Part shown: piece by piece, positions 9,331 through 17,967 of the stretch
Position numbering within the stretch: the stretch's first letter is position 1
How the letters are laid out: each line of letters opens with the position of its first letter
NCBI RefSeq assembly: GCF_031127835.1
Contig: NZ_JARXHX010000009.1
Span: forward strand, 62,001 to 126,000
Length of the DNA: 64,000 bases
Source of the DNA: Pelagicoccus sp. SDUM812002
GTDB lineage: Bacteria > Verrucomicrobiota > Verrucomicrobiia > Opitutales > Opitutaceae
Direction: 5' to 3'
Translations under genes and position numbers: made by a program
Notes under the pieces: model-generated
The model's database searches: none
What the model saw: the letters and a program-made list of their open reading frames with translations, nothing else
Told to the model about the DNA's origin: nothing

Positions 9331-10203
9331 ATGAAGAGCATGACTGGATTTGGCCGCTGCGAAGTGGCGGAGGATGGAGTTGTGGTTTCGCTGCGCGTGA
9401 GCTCGGTGAACCGCAAAAACCTCGAGGTCGTGTGCTCGTTGCCGAAGGAGCTGCAGCAGCTCGATCGGAAAGTGCAGGAGCGCGTACGCACGCTGGCCGC
9501 CCGCGGGCGCTTTCAATTCTCTCTCGATGTGCGGCAAGATGGCGCGGCGATTGGAGGCTTACCCAGCGACGATCAAATTGACGCCGCAATCGAGCGTCTG
9601 AAGGCGATCGCAGAACGGCATGGAGCGGTCTTCAAAGTCGATGGTGAATTGCTGGTACAGGTATCCCGCTTGCTCGAAAAGGAAGATGCTGGATTACCGG
9701 AAAAGACCGCGGAGAAACTTTTGTTCCAAGCTGTGGATACGGCACTCGATGAGCTCGTTGCTATGCGTGAGAAGGAAGGAACGGCGCTGAAGGTCGATCT
9801 CGAAGACCGTCGCCAAAATCTCGTGACACTTGTCTCTCAGGTTAGGGAACAAGCCCCTGGCATGGTGGCGAAGTATCGGGAGAACCTGCTCGCCCGCTTG
9901 GAGCAGGGCGGTTTGGAATTGGACGTGAACGATGATCGCGTCTTGCGCGAGATCGCTTTGTTCGCGGATCGCTGTGACATTTCCGAAGAGATCACGCGGC
10001 TCGACAGCCATTTGGATCAATTTGCGGAGCTTATCGAAAAAGATGAACCCGTGGGGCGTCCTCTCGAATTTTTGCTGCAGGAAGTTGGTCGTGAAATCAA
10101 CACCAGTGGGAGTAAGGCGAGCTCGATAGAAGTATCGCGCCTAGTGCTCGAAATGAAGAACGAGCTTGAGCGGATCCGCGAGCAGGTCGCGAACGTGGAG
10201 TAA
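9331..10203 (+). CDS. yicC: YicC/YloC-family endoribonuclease
   Basis: A 290-residue YicC-family protein. The signature MKSMTGFGRCE opens the protein, and SSVNRKNLEV (the RSVNxRxLE-like motif) follows near residue 27. A central coiled segment leads to the conserved C-terminal half: DRVLREIALFADRCDISEE near 207, RLDSHLDQF near 228, RPLEFLLQEVGREINT near 247, and a helical end. YicC proteins are cytoplasmic metal-dependent endoribonucleases implicated in RNA turnover. In many bacteria gmk follows yicC. Here it is followed instead by about 950 bp of relic DNA, so the usual neighbour has moved or been lost. Confidence 0.93.
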   Translation: MKSMTGFGRCEVAEDGVVVSLRVSSVNRKNLEVVCSLPKELQQLDRKVQERVRTLAARGRFQFSLDVRQDGAAIGGLPSDDQIDAAIERLKAIAERHGAVFKVDGELLVQVSRLLEKEDAGLPEKTAEKLLFQAVDTALDELVAMREKEGTALKVDLEDRRQNLVTLVSQVREQAPGMVAKYRENLLARLEQGGLELDVNDDRVLREIALFADRCDISEEITRLDSHLDQFAELIEKDEPVGRPLEFLLQEVGREINTSGSKASSIEVSRLVLEMKNELERIREQVANVE

Positions 10204-10441
10204 GAGTCTGCCCTGACGGATGGGGCACTAACGATCTAAGGAGGCGTGGAGATGGCTCAAGTCGAGCCAGCGTGCCTGCCCGAGTGCGGGAGAACGCGAG
10301 TCGAGCGTAGTTCGATGGTTGGGTGACCAGTAACCGCCCGGGGCGTTTCCACGGACTATCTCTATTCCGTGAATGGTGTGGATCCAGACGGAGCCGGCGG
10401 GACATCAGAAATCGCAGCTGGGGTCGGCACGGGCGAACTGG

Positions 10442-10750
10442 CCGACGGGCCTTGGAGAGCGCGCTGTGATCAGCGATGGGATCGTCGAGACCGTATCCAA
10501 GAAACCACAGGTAGTCGAGTCTCTCGGGCAGGCATCGCAACAACTCCCGCTCGCTTTTGACGTCGTCCCAGAAGAGCAGGAACATCAGTTTGAGGACGAT
10601 CTAGGGATCGAGCCCCACGTTTCCGTTGCGGCCGTATTTGCCTTTGACAAGTTCGCGAGCTGAGCTGAAGTCGCACTTGTCGAGAACCTTCCTCAATGGA
10701 TGGTCCTGGCGGACTCTTTGGTCGAGATTTACCTAATAGCTGAACAGGCT
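10442..10750 (-). pseudogene. Transposase N-terminal fragment (IS5/IS1182-like relic)
   Basis: On the minus strand the translated fragment contains LDQRVRQDHPLRKVLDKCDF, then KGKYGRNGNVGLDP, an in-frame TAG, and SERELLRCLPERLDYLWFLG followed by GLDDPIADHSALSKARR. This is the conserved N-terminal domain (DUF772-like) of DDE transposases of the IS5/IS1182 groups, where PxDHPLR and (M/L)DDPxxDHS(T/V)xSKxR are hallmarks. A second stop codon lies upstream of the first block, and the catalytic DDE domain is absent. It is therefore a dead remnant. No terminal inverted repeats or target duplications could be matched. It lies between yicC and lspA in the window's largest gene-poor stretch. Confidence 0.8.
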
Positions 10751-11040
10751 GCTTAGCTACATGGGTTTCCATCATAATTCCTACGATGTCAGGAAACTTG
10801 GGTATCCAAGTTCTAGTACGCAGATGAGCGTAGTTTTTCGATTTGGGCAACAGCCTGTAAAATTTTGATATCTTACTTTGATTCAACACCTGGATACGCA
10901 GATTTCATTCAATTCCGGCACAGTGGCAGATGCTCCTCCGGAGTCGTGGAGCCATTAGCCTCATGCCAGCCGCGGGCGCTCGTCATCTTAGTGCTTTGCC
11001 TCAGCGAAACAGCTTAGCAGAGTACCAGGCGGGTCATTTA

Positions 11041-11080
11041 CGTCACGTTTAAACTCCAACGTTGGAGTTTAAACGTGACG
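11041..11080. repeat. Perfect 40-bp palindrome without spacer
   Basis: The left arm CGTCACGTTTAAACTCCAAC is followed directly by its exact reverse complement, giving 20 bp per arm and no loop. It lies 300 bp from the transposase relic and about 85 bp past the lspA stop codon (lspA is read leftwards and ends at 11164). There is no T-run typical of an intrinsic terminator on either side. It may be a relic of two abutting inverted repeats, a protein-binding site or a cruciform-forming element. Confidence 0.9.
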
Positions 11081-11163
11081 GGTAAGGGGGGGATTGGATG
11101 GGGCGGGGGTGAGGAGGGGCGTTTCGTTGGTCTTGCCTCCAGTTGTCAAGGTTAGGGCACTGC

Positions 11164-11685
11164 CTAACCTTTGGTGCTATCGTCTTTGGTTTCAGGCTTT
11201 TGGGGCTTTGCGGACCGGAAGGAGAGGATGATGTAGAGAGTCACGCCGACGGTGATTCCAGAGTCGGCGATGTTGAAGCTTGGGAAGTGGTAGTCGCCGA
11301 ATTGGAAGTCTAGGAAATCTATGACTTTTTGGATACGGATGCGATCGATCATGTTACCGATGATGCCGCCTATCATGAGGCCGTAGCCAAGTTGGATCTT
11401 CTTCTGGTCGAGCTCGAGCGCTTTACGGAAATAGAAGAGACAGGCGAGGACAACGAAGCCGACTGCGGTGAGTGGCCAAGTATGGCCGGAGAACATTGAC
11501 CATGCCGCCCCGGTGTTCGTGACATGCACGATGTGGAAGAAGCCGGGTATGACTTCTATGTTCTGAGGAGGAAAGAAGGAGCCCTCAGGTAGCGTCTCCA
11601 CTACCCAGAGCTTTGTGGCTTGATCGAGAAACAAAACGGCTGCTGCCAATAAGAGCAGCAGCCTGTATTTTGAAACCTTTGACAC
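11164..11685 (-). CDS. lspA: Lipoprotein signal peptidase (signal peptidase II)
   Basis: An inner-membrane aspartic protease that removes the signal peptide of diacylglyceryl-prolipoproteins at the lipobox. It is 173 residues, with four hydrophobic segments (about 7-21, 70-86, 100-114, 137-155). Conserved blocks are DQATKLWV (21-28), VTNTGAAWSMF (55-65), GGIIGNMIDR with catalytic Asp114, and FPSFNIADSGI with catalytic Asp141. It is the last gene of the ileS - dksA-like - lspA operon, 9 bp after the preceding stop codon. The lspA-ileS pairing is common across bacteria. The C-terminus is a short charged tail. Confidence 0.96.
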   Translation of the reverse strand: MSKVSKYRLLLLLAAAVLFLDQATKLWVVETLPEGSFFPPQNIEVIPGFFHIVHVTNTGAAWSMFSGHTWPLTAVGFVVLACLFYFRKALELDQKKIQLGYGLMIGGIIGNMIDRIRIQKVIDFLDFQFGDYHFPSFNIADSGITVGVTLYIILSFRSAKPQKPETKDDSTKG

Positions 11686-11694
11686 GCGAGGCGC

Positions 11695-12477
11695 TTAGTT
11701 GTCGTCGTCGTCTGAGCCGTAGTTGAGCGAGTCCTCGGACGATGCGTCGGCAAAGACCCCCCCGGCTTGGTTGCGTACGCGGAAGGTGTTCTTTTCGATC
11801 TGCTCCTGCGTTTTCATGGAGTAGCGAGTGAAGGGAACCGCCATCAGGCGTTCATCACGTATGCGCTTTCCGGTCATTTCGCAGATGCCGTAGGTGCCGT
11901 CGAAGATGCGGTCAATAGCGGATTCGATTTCCTGCAGGGCGTCTTGTTCGGAAGAAACCATTGAGAGGGCAAAATCGCGGTCAAAAGTGTCGGTGCCTGC
12001 GTCGGCCATGTGCTGGCTGTAGCCGGAGAGATCGCCCGAGTCGTCCTTGCTGGAGCGCTTTAGGGTCTCTTCCGCATGGGTGGTGAGGCCGTGCTTGACG
12101 TGGTCGCGCAGCTCGATGAGCAGGTCGTAGAATTTCTTGAGGTCAGCTGGGACCTTGCTGGCGTCGCGCTTTTTGGTTTCTTGCTTGGGCGCGGCAGGGT
12201 TGTATCCGAGGATGTCTGCGAGAGATGCGGCTCCGAAGCTTTGCTTTTGCTTCTTTGCTTCAGCCTCTTCGAGAGCCTTGCGAGCCTTCTCCTTCGCTGC
12301 GATGTCCGCCTTGCTCTGAGATTCTTCTTCGCCGCGAGTGCTGGCAACCGCGAGTGCGTCGTCCAGAGAGAATCCGCCCGCTACTGCTGCTGATTTCTTT
12401 TTGGCTGCTTTCTTGGTTGTAGTTTTGGCGGCTGCCTTCTTGGCAGCTTTCTTGGCAGGGGTCTTCTTTTCAGGCAT
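11695..12477 (-). CDS. DksA/TraR-family protein with H1-like Lys/Ala tail and degenerate zinc finger
   Basis: A 260-residue protein. Residues 1-33 are a Lys/Ala-rich histone-H1-like tail (TPAKKAAKKAAAKTTTKKAA). A charged helical linker runs to about 110, followed by a DksA/TraR-like coiled coil (about 112-195) and the C-terminal finger region YGICEMTGKRIRDERLMAVP near 197-215. In typical DksA the finger has CxxC...CxxC. Here only Cys199 remains; the other three positions are Thr202, Ser220 and Thr223. The protein therefore probably folds without zinc. DksA-type proteins insert the coiled coil into the RNA polymerase secondary channel and tune rRNA and amino-acid promoters. The basic tail may add DNA or ribosome binding (inference). 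It sits 6 bp after ileS and 9 bp before lspA. Confidence 0.85.
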   Translation of the reverse strand: MPEKKTPAKKAAKKAAAKTTTKKAAKKKSAAVAGGFSLDDALAVASTRGEEESQSKADIAAKEKARKALEEAEAKKQKQSFGAASLADILGYNPAAPKQETKKRDASKVPADLKKFYDLLIELRDHVKHGLTTHAEETLKRSSKDDSGDLSGYSQHMADAGTDTFDRDFALSMVSSEQDALQEIESAIDRIFDGTYGICEMTGKRIRDERLMAVPFTRYSMKTQEQIEKNTFRVRNQAGGVFADASSEDSLNYGSDDDDN

Positions 12478-12483
12478 GTGTTG

Positions 12484-15270
12484 TCAGGCTTTTTTTAAGG
12501 CTTGGTCGCAGCGTGAGCATGTGTGCTCGTTGTCGGTTCCGTTGTTAAGTTGGGGTTCCCATCTCCAGCAGCGAGGGCATCGGCCGCCGCTTGCTTTTTC
12601 TGCTGAAACCGAAAGCTCGGAGCCGGATTTGGCTGCGAGTTCGACTTGAGAGACGATGAGGAGTTCCTCGAGAAAATGTTGATATCGACCGAGTCGGGAG
12701 AATTCTTCCGACGAGGGATCGCCGGAAATGGTCACGAACGCGTCAAGGGACCTTCCGATTTCACCCGCGGCGCGAAGGGTCTCAAGTTTTTCATTTACCT
12801 GGTCGCGGAAGGCGAAGAGTTCGACGAAGTCGTCGGCTAGGTTCACGTCTTGCCATTCCTTGGCTTCGGAGGGCCAGTCTTGCAGCACGAGGGCGTTTTC
12901 GGAGAAATCCTCGCCCTCGGTGAAGTAGGACCACGCTTCGTCTGTAGTGAAGGGGATGACGGGCCCCATCAAGCGGACCAGCGTCTTGAAGATGTGGTAG
13001 ATCGCAGTCTGCGAGGAGCGACGCAGGGGAGCGTCAGCAGCGAGCGTGTAAAGGCGATCCTTGAGGATGTCGTGGTACAGCGACGACAGGGTGACAGAAG
13101 CGAACTGGTTGCAAAGCTGGAAAACCTTGTGGAACTCGTAGTTGTCATAGGCTTTTTCAACAGCTTCGGCGAGCTCGCCGGTTTTGTGCACGGCCCAGCG
13201 GTCGAGCTCGTGGAGTTCGTCAACCTTGAGAGCATCCTTTTCGTAGTCGAAGTCGTATAGATTCGATAGCTGAAAGCGGAAGGTGTTGCGGAACAAACGG
13301 TAAGCGTCTCCAACGCCACCCAGGATTTGCTCGGAGATACCGATATCCGCTCTGAAGTCTGTGGAAGCGACCCAAAGGCGAACCACATCGGAGCCAAACT
13401 TGTCCATGTAGTGCATCAGGGTCATCGCACCGTCGCTCTTTGAGAGCTTGGATCCGTCCTGATTTACGAGGAATCCGTGGGTGAGGATGCTTTTGTAGGG
13501 GGCTCCACCTGCACGGATGACGCCGGTCCAGAGGGAAGATTGGAACCAACCACGGTGCTGGTCGCTGCCTTCGAGATAGAGATCGCACGGCCAGTCGAAG
13601 TCATCGCGTCCTTTGAGGACTGAAAAGTGGCTGGAGCCGGAGTCGATCCAGACGTCGAGCGTATCGGTGCCGGCTTTCAGGGTCTTGCCCAACCACGATT
13701 CTGGGAGAACGATGCCTTCGAGGAGTTCCTGAACGGTAGAGGTGTACCAGAGGTTGGTGCCGGAAGTGGCGACCTTGTCGGCGATCGCTTTGATGACGTC
13801 GGCGTCCATGTAGGCTTCGCCGTCTTCATCGTAAAATGCGGGAATTGGCACTCCCCATGAGCGTTGGCGGCTGATGCACCAGTCCGGGCGGGCTTCGACG
13901 TTAGCGGTGATGCGTTTCTGGCCCCAGTCTGGAATCCACTTCACCTTCTCGATCGCCGAGATTGCTTTTTTACGGGTGTCGTTCTTGTCGATGGCCACGA
14001 ACCACTGGTCGACGGCTCTAAAAATGACAGGTGTCTTCGAACGCCAGCAATGCGGGTAGCTGTGGTTGATTTTCTTCTTCTTGAGAAGGGCTCCAGCTTC
14101 GTCGAGTGCTTTGAGGACCTTGCCGTTGGCGGGAACCCAGCCTTTTTCTTCGAGAACGGATTCACCTACGAGAAAATCGGGGATTTGGCCGTCGTCTGCG
14201 TACTTGCCCTCGTCGTTAACGGGGCAATAGATATCCAGACCGTACTTGAGGCCGGTCATATAGTCCTCCTGACCGTGACCAGGAGCGGTGTGTACACAGC
14301 CAGTACCAGAATCGGTGGTGACGTATTCGGCGAGTACGATCGGACTTGGGCGATCGATAAACGGGTGGTGCGGCTGGACGTGCTCGAGCTCTTGGCCCTT
14401 CACCTCGTGCACGATTTTCCAATCCTCGAGGCCGAGGTCGGTGGCGAATTGCTCGGCAAGGTCCTTGGCGACGATGTGTACTTTATCGCCCGTATCCACG
14501 AATGCGTAGGTGAGGCGAGGGTGGACTGCTACGGCGAGATTGGCAGGGATCGTCCATGGAGTCGTTGTCCAGATAACGATGGAAAGTGGTTTTTCGATGC
14601 CGAACCTCGCTTTGTCGGCAATATCGAAGGCAACCCAGATAGAGGGGCTTGAGTGGTCCTTGTACTCGATTTCTGCCTCGGCGAGTGCCGTGGCGCAGGG
14701 GATCGACCAGTAGACTGGTTTCTTGCTGCGGTAGACGAGGTCTTGCTCGACGAAGGAAGCGAGGGTACGGAGGATTTCCGCTTCGTAGGCAGGGTTCTTG
14801 GTTTTGTATTCGTTTTCCCAATCACCGAGGACTCCGAGTCGCTTGAACTGGGAGCGCTGTACGTCGATCCAGTGCTCTGAAAACGCGTCGCACTTGTCTC
14901 GAAGCTCTGCGGTGGGTAGCTCTATCCCCTCTGCTTGCAGTTCCTTGGTGACCTTGTGTTCGATGGGAAGACCGTGGCAATCCCAGCCGGGGATATAGGG
15001 CGTTCGAAAGCCTTGGGCGGCTTTGTAGCGGAGTACGATTTCCTTGAGAGTCTTGTTCAGGGCATGTCCTAGATGGAGCTCGCCGTTGGTGAAAGGCGGT
15101 CCGTCGTGGAGGAGGAAGGCAGGTTTACCAGCGTTTTTGTCCTGCAGTTTTTGATACAACCCAATCTTGTCCCAGTGCTCGACTCTGGCTGGCTCGCGCT
15201 TGCCAAGATTTGCCCTCATGGGGAAGGCGGTTTTGGGAAGATTCAGGGTATCTTTAAAGTTATCTGACAT
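12484..15270 (-). CDS. ileS: Isoleucyl-tRNA synthetase
   Basis: A class Ia synthetase that charges tRNA-Ile and edits valine. The product is 928 residues from the ATG at 15270 (MSDNFKDTLNLPKTAFPMR); an in-frame upstream start would add 34 atypical residues. Motifs are PPFTNGELHLGHALN (HIGH region, about residue 58), GWDCHGLPIE, the CP1 editing domain (about 190-390; TTTPWTIPAN), DQHRGWFQSS, and SKLSKSDG (KMSKS loop, about 600). The anticodon-binding domain comes next. The C-terminal zinc knuckle is CPRCW...CSRCD at about 890-920. The gene heads the operon with the DksA-like gene and lspA. No T-box leader was recognised upstream. Confidence 0.97.
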   Translation of the reverse strand: MSDNFKDTLNLPKTAFPMRANLGKREPARVEHWDKIGLYQKLQDKNAGKPAFLLHDGPPFTNGELHLGHALNKTLKEIVLRYKAAQGFRTPYIPGWDCHGLPIEHKVTKELQAEGIELPTAELRDKCDAFSEHWIDVQRSQFKRLGVLGDWENEYKTKNPAYEAEILRTLASFVEQDLVYRSKKPVYWSIPCATALAEAEIEYKDHSSPSIWVAFDIADKARFGIEKPLSIVIWTTTPWTIPANLAVAVHPRLTYAFVDTGDKVHIVAKDLAEQFATDLGLEDWKIVHEVKGQELEHVQPHHPFIDRPSPIVLAEYVTTDSGTGCVHTAPGHGQEDYMTGLKYGLDIYCPVNDEGKYADDGQIPDFLVGESVLEEKGWVPANGKVLKALDEAGALLKKKKINHSYPHCWRSKTPVIFRAVDQWFVAIDKNDTRKKAISAIEKVKWIPDWGQKRITANVEARPDWCISRQRSWGVPIPAFYDEDGEAYMDADVIKAIADKVATSGTNLWYTSTVQELLEGIVLPESWLGKTLKAGTDTLDVWIDSGSSHFSVLKGRDDFDWPCDLYLEGSDQHRGWFQSSLWTGVIRAGGAPYKSILTHGFLVNQDGSKLSKSDGAMTLMHYMDKFGSDVVRLWVASTDFRADIGISEQILGGVGDAYRLFRNTFRFQLSNLYDFDYEKDALKVDELHELDRWAVHKTGELAEAVEKAYDNYEFHKVFQLCNQFASVTLSSLYHDILKDRLYTLAADAPLRRSSQTAIYHIFKTLVRLMGPVIPFTTDEAWSYFTEGEDFSENALVLQDWPSEAKEWQDVNLADDFVELFAFRDQVNEKLETLRAAGEIGRSLDAFVTISGDPSSEEFSRLGRYQHFLEELLIVSQVELAAKSGSELSVSAEKASGGRCPRCWRWEPQLNNGTDNEHTCSRCDQALKKA

Positions 15271-15381
15271 GCCCGTTTTTAGGAATGCGCGGATACTGGC
15301 TAAGGGGGGAGGCGTGTCAAGGATGGAGGGAAAGGGATTTTCCCATACGGCAAGACGAGGCAAATTCGCCACGTGGTCCGA

Positions 15382-15696
15382 TTAAACCCCGACGGCGCTA
15401 CGGATGCTCTGGAAGAGTAGGTGAGTGTTTTCGGGGACGATGCGGTCGACCACGATGGAGGGCGAGTATTGGTGCTCGATGTCGATGTGGAGGCCATCTT
15501 CGGCTCCTGGTCGGACGAAATCGGAAATGAAGTCCATCCCGCCCCTTGGTCGTAGCCAATGGTAATAGAGGTCAACATTCTCACTCTCTATAAGTATATC
15601 GCTTTCCAGCCTCAGGGAGCAAATGAGGGTCAGGTCCCTGAAAGATGCGAACCAGGTTGGAGGATTGAGGAGTTCGTCTCTTATGATAATGGTCAT
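15382..15696 (-). CDS. Hypothetical protein upstream of ileS
   Basis: A 104-residue protein of unknown function from the ATG at 15696 (MTIIIRDELLNPPTWFASF); a TTG at 15756 would add 20 residues. It contains regularly spaced hydrophobic strands (LTLICSLRLESDILI, VDLYYHWLRP, LHIDIEHQYSPSIVVDRIV), an acidic overall composition, and no signal peptide or membrane helix. It lies 111 bp upstream of ileS in the same direction and diverges from aspS, with about 170 bp between the starts. No family recognised. The composition looks like a real folded protein, but that is a judgement without codon statistics. Confidence 0.55.
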   Translation of the reverse strand: MTIIIRDELLNPPTWFASFRDLTLICSLRLESDILIESENVDLYYHWLRPRGGMDFISDFVRPGAEDGLHIDIEHQYSPSIVVDRIVPENTHLLFQSIRSAVGV

Positions 15697-15868
15697 GGCG
15701 CGGCGCGTTTTGCCCAGTGCTTCTGCGTTGCGGTAAACTAGCCTCAACCGCGCCAAGTTTTACAACGGCCGTCTTCCGCCAGTGTTTGATAGGATTTTCA
15801 AGCAAAGGAGAATGGGTTTGCTTTCTGAGGGGGGAATTGCCCAATGTGCTGCCCTTTTTTCCAAGGCT

Positions 15869-17677
15869 ATGAAACGAACACATCATTGCGGCCAACTTCG
15901 CTCCAGCGACGTTGGAAAATCGGTAGCGCTGATCGGCTGGGTGGACTCCATCCGCGATCACGGCGGCATTCTCTTTATCGATCTAAGAGATCGCGAGGGC
16001 CTTACCCAGGTGAAGGCCAATCCGAATAGCGACGATGCCGCCTTCAACGCGGCGATCAACCGTCTCAAGCCGGAGTCGGTCGTGGAGTTTCACGGCGAAG
16101 TGGAAACGCGTGCGGAAGGTACCACCAATGCTAAGATGGCTACAGGTGAGATTGAAGTGCAGGTCAACGAAGTGGTGATCCACAACATTTCCGAGACGCC
16201 ACCGTTTCCGATCGACGACGAAAAGGGCGACAAGGTGAACGAGGATATGCGTCTTCGCTACCGCTATCTCGATTTGCGTCGTAACAAGATGAACAAGGTC
16301 GTTCGCATGCGTCACGCGACTACGCGAGCCATCCGGGACTACATGGACGGTAATGGTTTTGTAGACGTGGAAACGCCGATTCTTTTCAAGAGCACACCGG
16401 AAGGCGCCCGCGAGTACCTCGTGCCCAGCCGCATCAACCCCGGCGAGTTTTACGCGTTGCCGCAGTCACCGCAGCAGTTCAAGCAAATGCTTATGGTCGC
16501 AGGCGTGGAGCGCTATTATCAAATCGCCCGCTGTTTCCGCGACGAAGACCTTCGTGCCGACCGCCAAATGGAGTTTACTCAGCTTGATATCGAGCTGTCG
16601 TTCATCGACCGCGAGGACATGTACGAGCTGATGGAAGGTTTGATGAAGCAGATCTGGAAAGAGGTGCTGGATGTCGATCTTCCTACCCCGTTCCCGCGCA
16701 TGTCTTTCGAAGATGCGATGAACCGTTTCGGCGTGGACAAACCGGATACCCGCTTCGGTCTTGAGATTCAGGACTTCTCGGAAACGTTCGCGAATTCCTC
16801 CTTCAAGGTTTTCCAGGCAACGGTCGCCAAGGGTGGCGTAGTCAAGGCCTTCAAAGCCCCGACTCTTGCGGACGTAACCCAAGGGGAGATGAAGCATCTG
16901 GAAGAGACGGCCAAGTCTCTTGGCGCCAAGGGGCTGGCTTTCATCAAGGTCGCCGAGGGCGGCGAGTGGAAATCTCCGATCGTGAAATTCTTTTCCGAAG
17001 AGGAGAAGTCCGCTCTTAGCGAGCGTCTATCTCTAGAAGAAGGTGACATCGTCTTCTTTGCCGCTTCCGAGTGGGAGCAAGCGTGCGCGATTCTCGGCCG
17101 CACGCGCCTCGAAAGCGCCGAACTGCTCAAGAAGCGTGGACGTCTCGAAATCCCTGCAGACCAGTTCAATTTCCTTTGGGTAATCGAATTCCCGCTAATG
17201 TCTTTCGATGAGGAGCGCGGCGGTTTCGCAGCGACGCACCATCCATTTACGGCTCCAGTCCCTGAGGATGTGCAGTACCTCGATAGCGACCCGAAAAAGG
17301 TTCGCGGTCAGCACTACGATCTAGTCCTTAACGGCGTTGAGCTGGGCGGCGGTTCGATCCGTATTCACCAGACGGCGGTGCAGAAGAAGGTTTTCGAGGA
17401 TGTGCTCAAGATTCCACAGGATGTGGTGCAAGAGCGTTTCGGTTACATGTTAGAGGCCTTCAAGTACGGAGCTCCTCCGCATGGCGGTATCGCTTTTGGC
17501 CTTGATCGTTTGGTCATGATCCTCGCTGGACTACATAGCATCCGTGACGTAATCGCTTTCCCGAAAACGCAGAAGGGGCAGTGCTTGATGACCGACAGTC
17601 CGACACCTGTCACCGCGAAGCAGCTCAAGGATTTGCACATCGACACGACCGTTCTCGCTGACGAGGACGACTCATGA
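15869..17677 (+). CDS. aspS: Aspartyl-tRNA synthetase (bacterial type, with GAD domain)
   Basis: A class IIb synthetase that charges tRNA-Asp, or tRNA-Asp and tRNA-Asn if non-discriminating. The product is 602 residues from the ATG at 15869 (MKRTHHCGQLRSSDVG). The N-terminal OB-fold anticodon domain covers about 1-105 (VALIGWVDSIRDHGGILFIDLRD). The catalytic domain has motif 2 RYYQIARCFRDEDLRADRQMEFTQLD near 215-240 and motif 3 GIAFGLDRLVM near 545. The bacterial GAD insertion lies between (about 290-410). The length is typical. The longest open frame begins 87 bp earlier, but its extra residues do not resemble AspRS. A strong terminator follows. Confidence 0.97.
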   Translation: MKRTHHCGQLRSSDVGKSVALIGWVDSIRDHGGILFIDLRDREGLTQVKANPNSDDAAFNAAINRLKPESVVEFHGEVETRAEGTTNAKMATGEIEVQVNEVVIHNISETPPFPIDDEKGDKVNEDMRLRYRYLDLRRNKMNKVVRMRHATTRAIRDYMDGNGFVDVETPILFKSTPEGAREYLVPSRINPGEFYALPQSPQQFKQMLMVAGVERYYQIARCFRDEDLRADRQMEFTQLDIELSFIDREDMYELMEGLMKQIWKEVLDVDLPTPFPRMSFEDAMNRFGVDKPDTRFGLEIQDFSETFANSSFKVFQATVAKGGVVKAFKAPTLADVTQGEMKHLEETAKSLGAKGLAFIKVAEGGEWKSPIVKFFSEEEKSALSERLSLEEGDIVFFAASEWEQACAILGRTRLESAELLKKRGRLEIPADQFNFLWVIEFPLMSFDEERGGFAATHHPFTAPVPEDVQYLDSDPKKVRGQHYDLVLNGVELGGGSIRIHQTAVQKKVFEDVLKIPQDVVQERFGYMLEAFKYGAPPHGGIAFGLDRLVMILAGLHSIRDVIAFPKTQKGQCLMTDSPTPVTAKQLKDLHIDTTVLADEDDS

Positions 17678-17728
17678 TTTGAGTCTTGCCCAAGCTCTCC
17701 GGGGCTTGATTGCGAAAAACCTGTTAAG

Positions 17729-17760
17729 GACCGCTCAAATTCGAGCGGTTCTTTTTTTTG
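17729..17760 (+). terminator. Rho-independent terminator of aspS
   Basis: ACCGCTC-AAATTC-GAGCGGT forms a 7-bp stem directly followed by a run of eight T, about 50 bp past the aspS stop codon. Confidence 0.9.
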
Positions 17761-17885
17761 CTCGGTTACATTTGAGCGCATCGAGGAGGCTATTTCATTA
17801 GATCTACCCACATCACTGCCAAGTAGTAATTATATTCATGGATCTCTAGGCGGTAACTCGCGAATTTTTTGGGAGAAGTGGGTGC

Positions 17886-17901
17886 TGGCATGCCAGTTGC
17901 T
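17886..17901 (+). promoter_or_regulatory. Sigma-54 promoter of amtB-glnK
   Basis: TGGCATG-N4-TTGCT matches the sigma-54 consensus TGGCACG-N4-TTGCW at all but one position, with GG at 17887-17888 and GC at 17899-17900 at the required spacing. It lies 67 bp upstream of the amtB start codon. A nitrogen-responsive activator such as NtrC would be expected; no activator site was identified with confidence. Confidence 0.8.
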
Positions 17902-17967
17902 GAAAGCCGGACGTTGTTGATCTGCACGAGGCAGCGTCAATTCCTGAATAACAACTGATAGATCCAC

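Larger units (their letters stand above)
10204..11163. other. Gene-poor stretch between yicC and lspA
   Basis: About 960 bp with no gene I can support. It holds the transposase fragment (10442-10750) and a perfect 40-bp palindrome (11041-11080). A 24-codon frame at 10252 sits behind a strong AAGGAGG. Between 10204 and 10440 a minus-strand open stretch of about 60 codons lacks a start and is not recognised. The remainder shows no clear coding or RNA signal. Confidence 0.6.

Noticed and set aside
10252-10326. 24-codon frame behind a strong AAGGAGG after yicC
   Set aside because: The ribosome binding site is good, but the peptide has no features and the surroundings are relic DNA; too short to support.
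13864-14652. Long plus-strand open frame (262 codons) inside ileS
   Set aside because: It lies antisense to a certain isoleucyl-tRNA synthetase gene, shows no domain pattern, and follows from the codon composition of the real gene.
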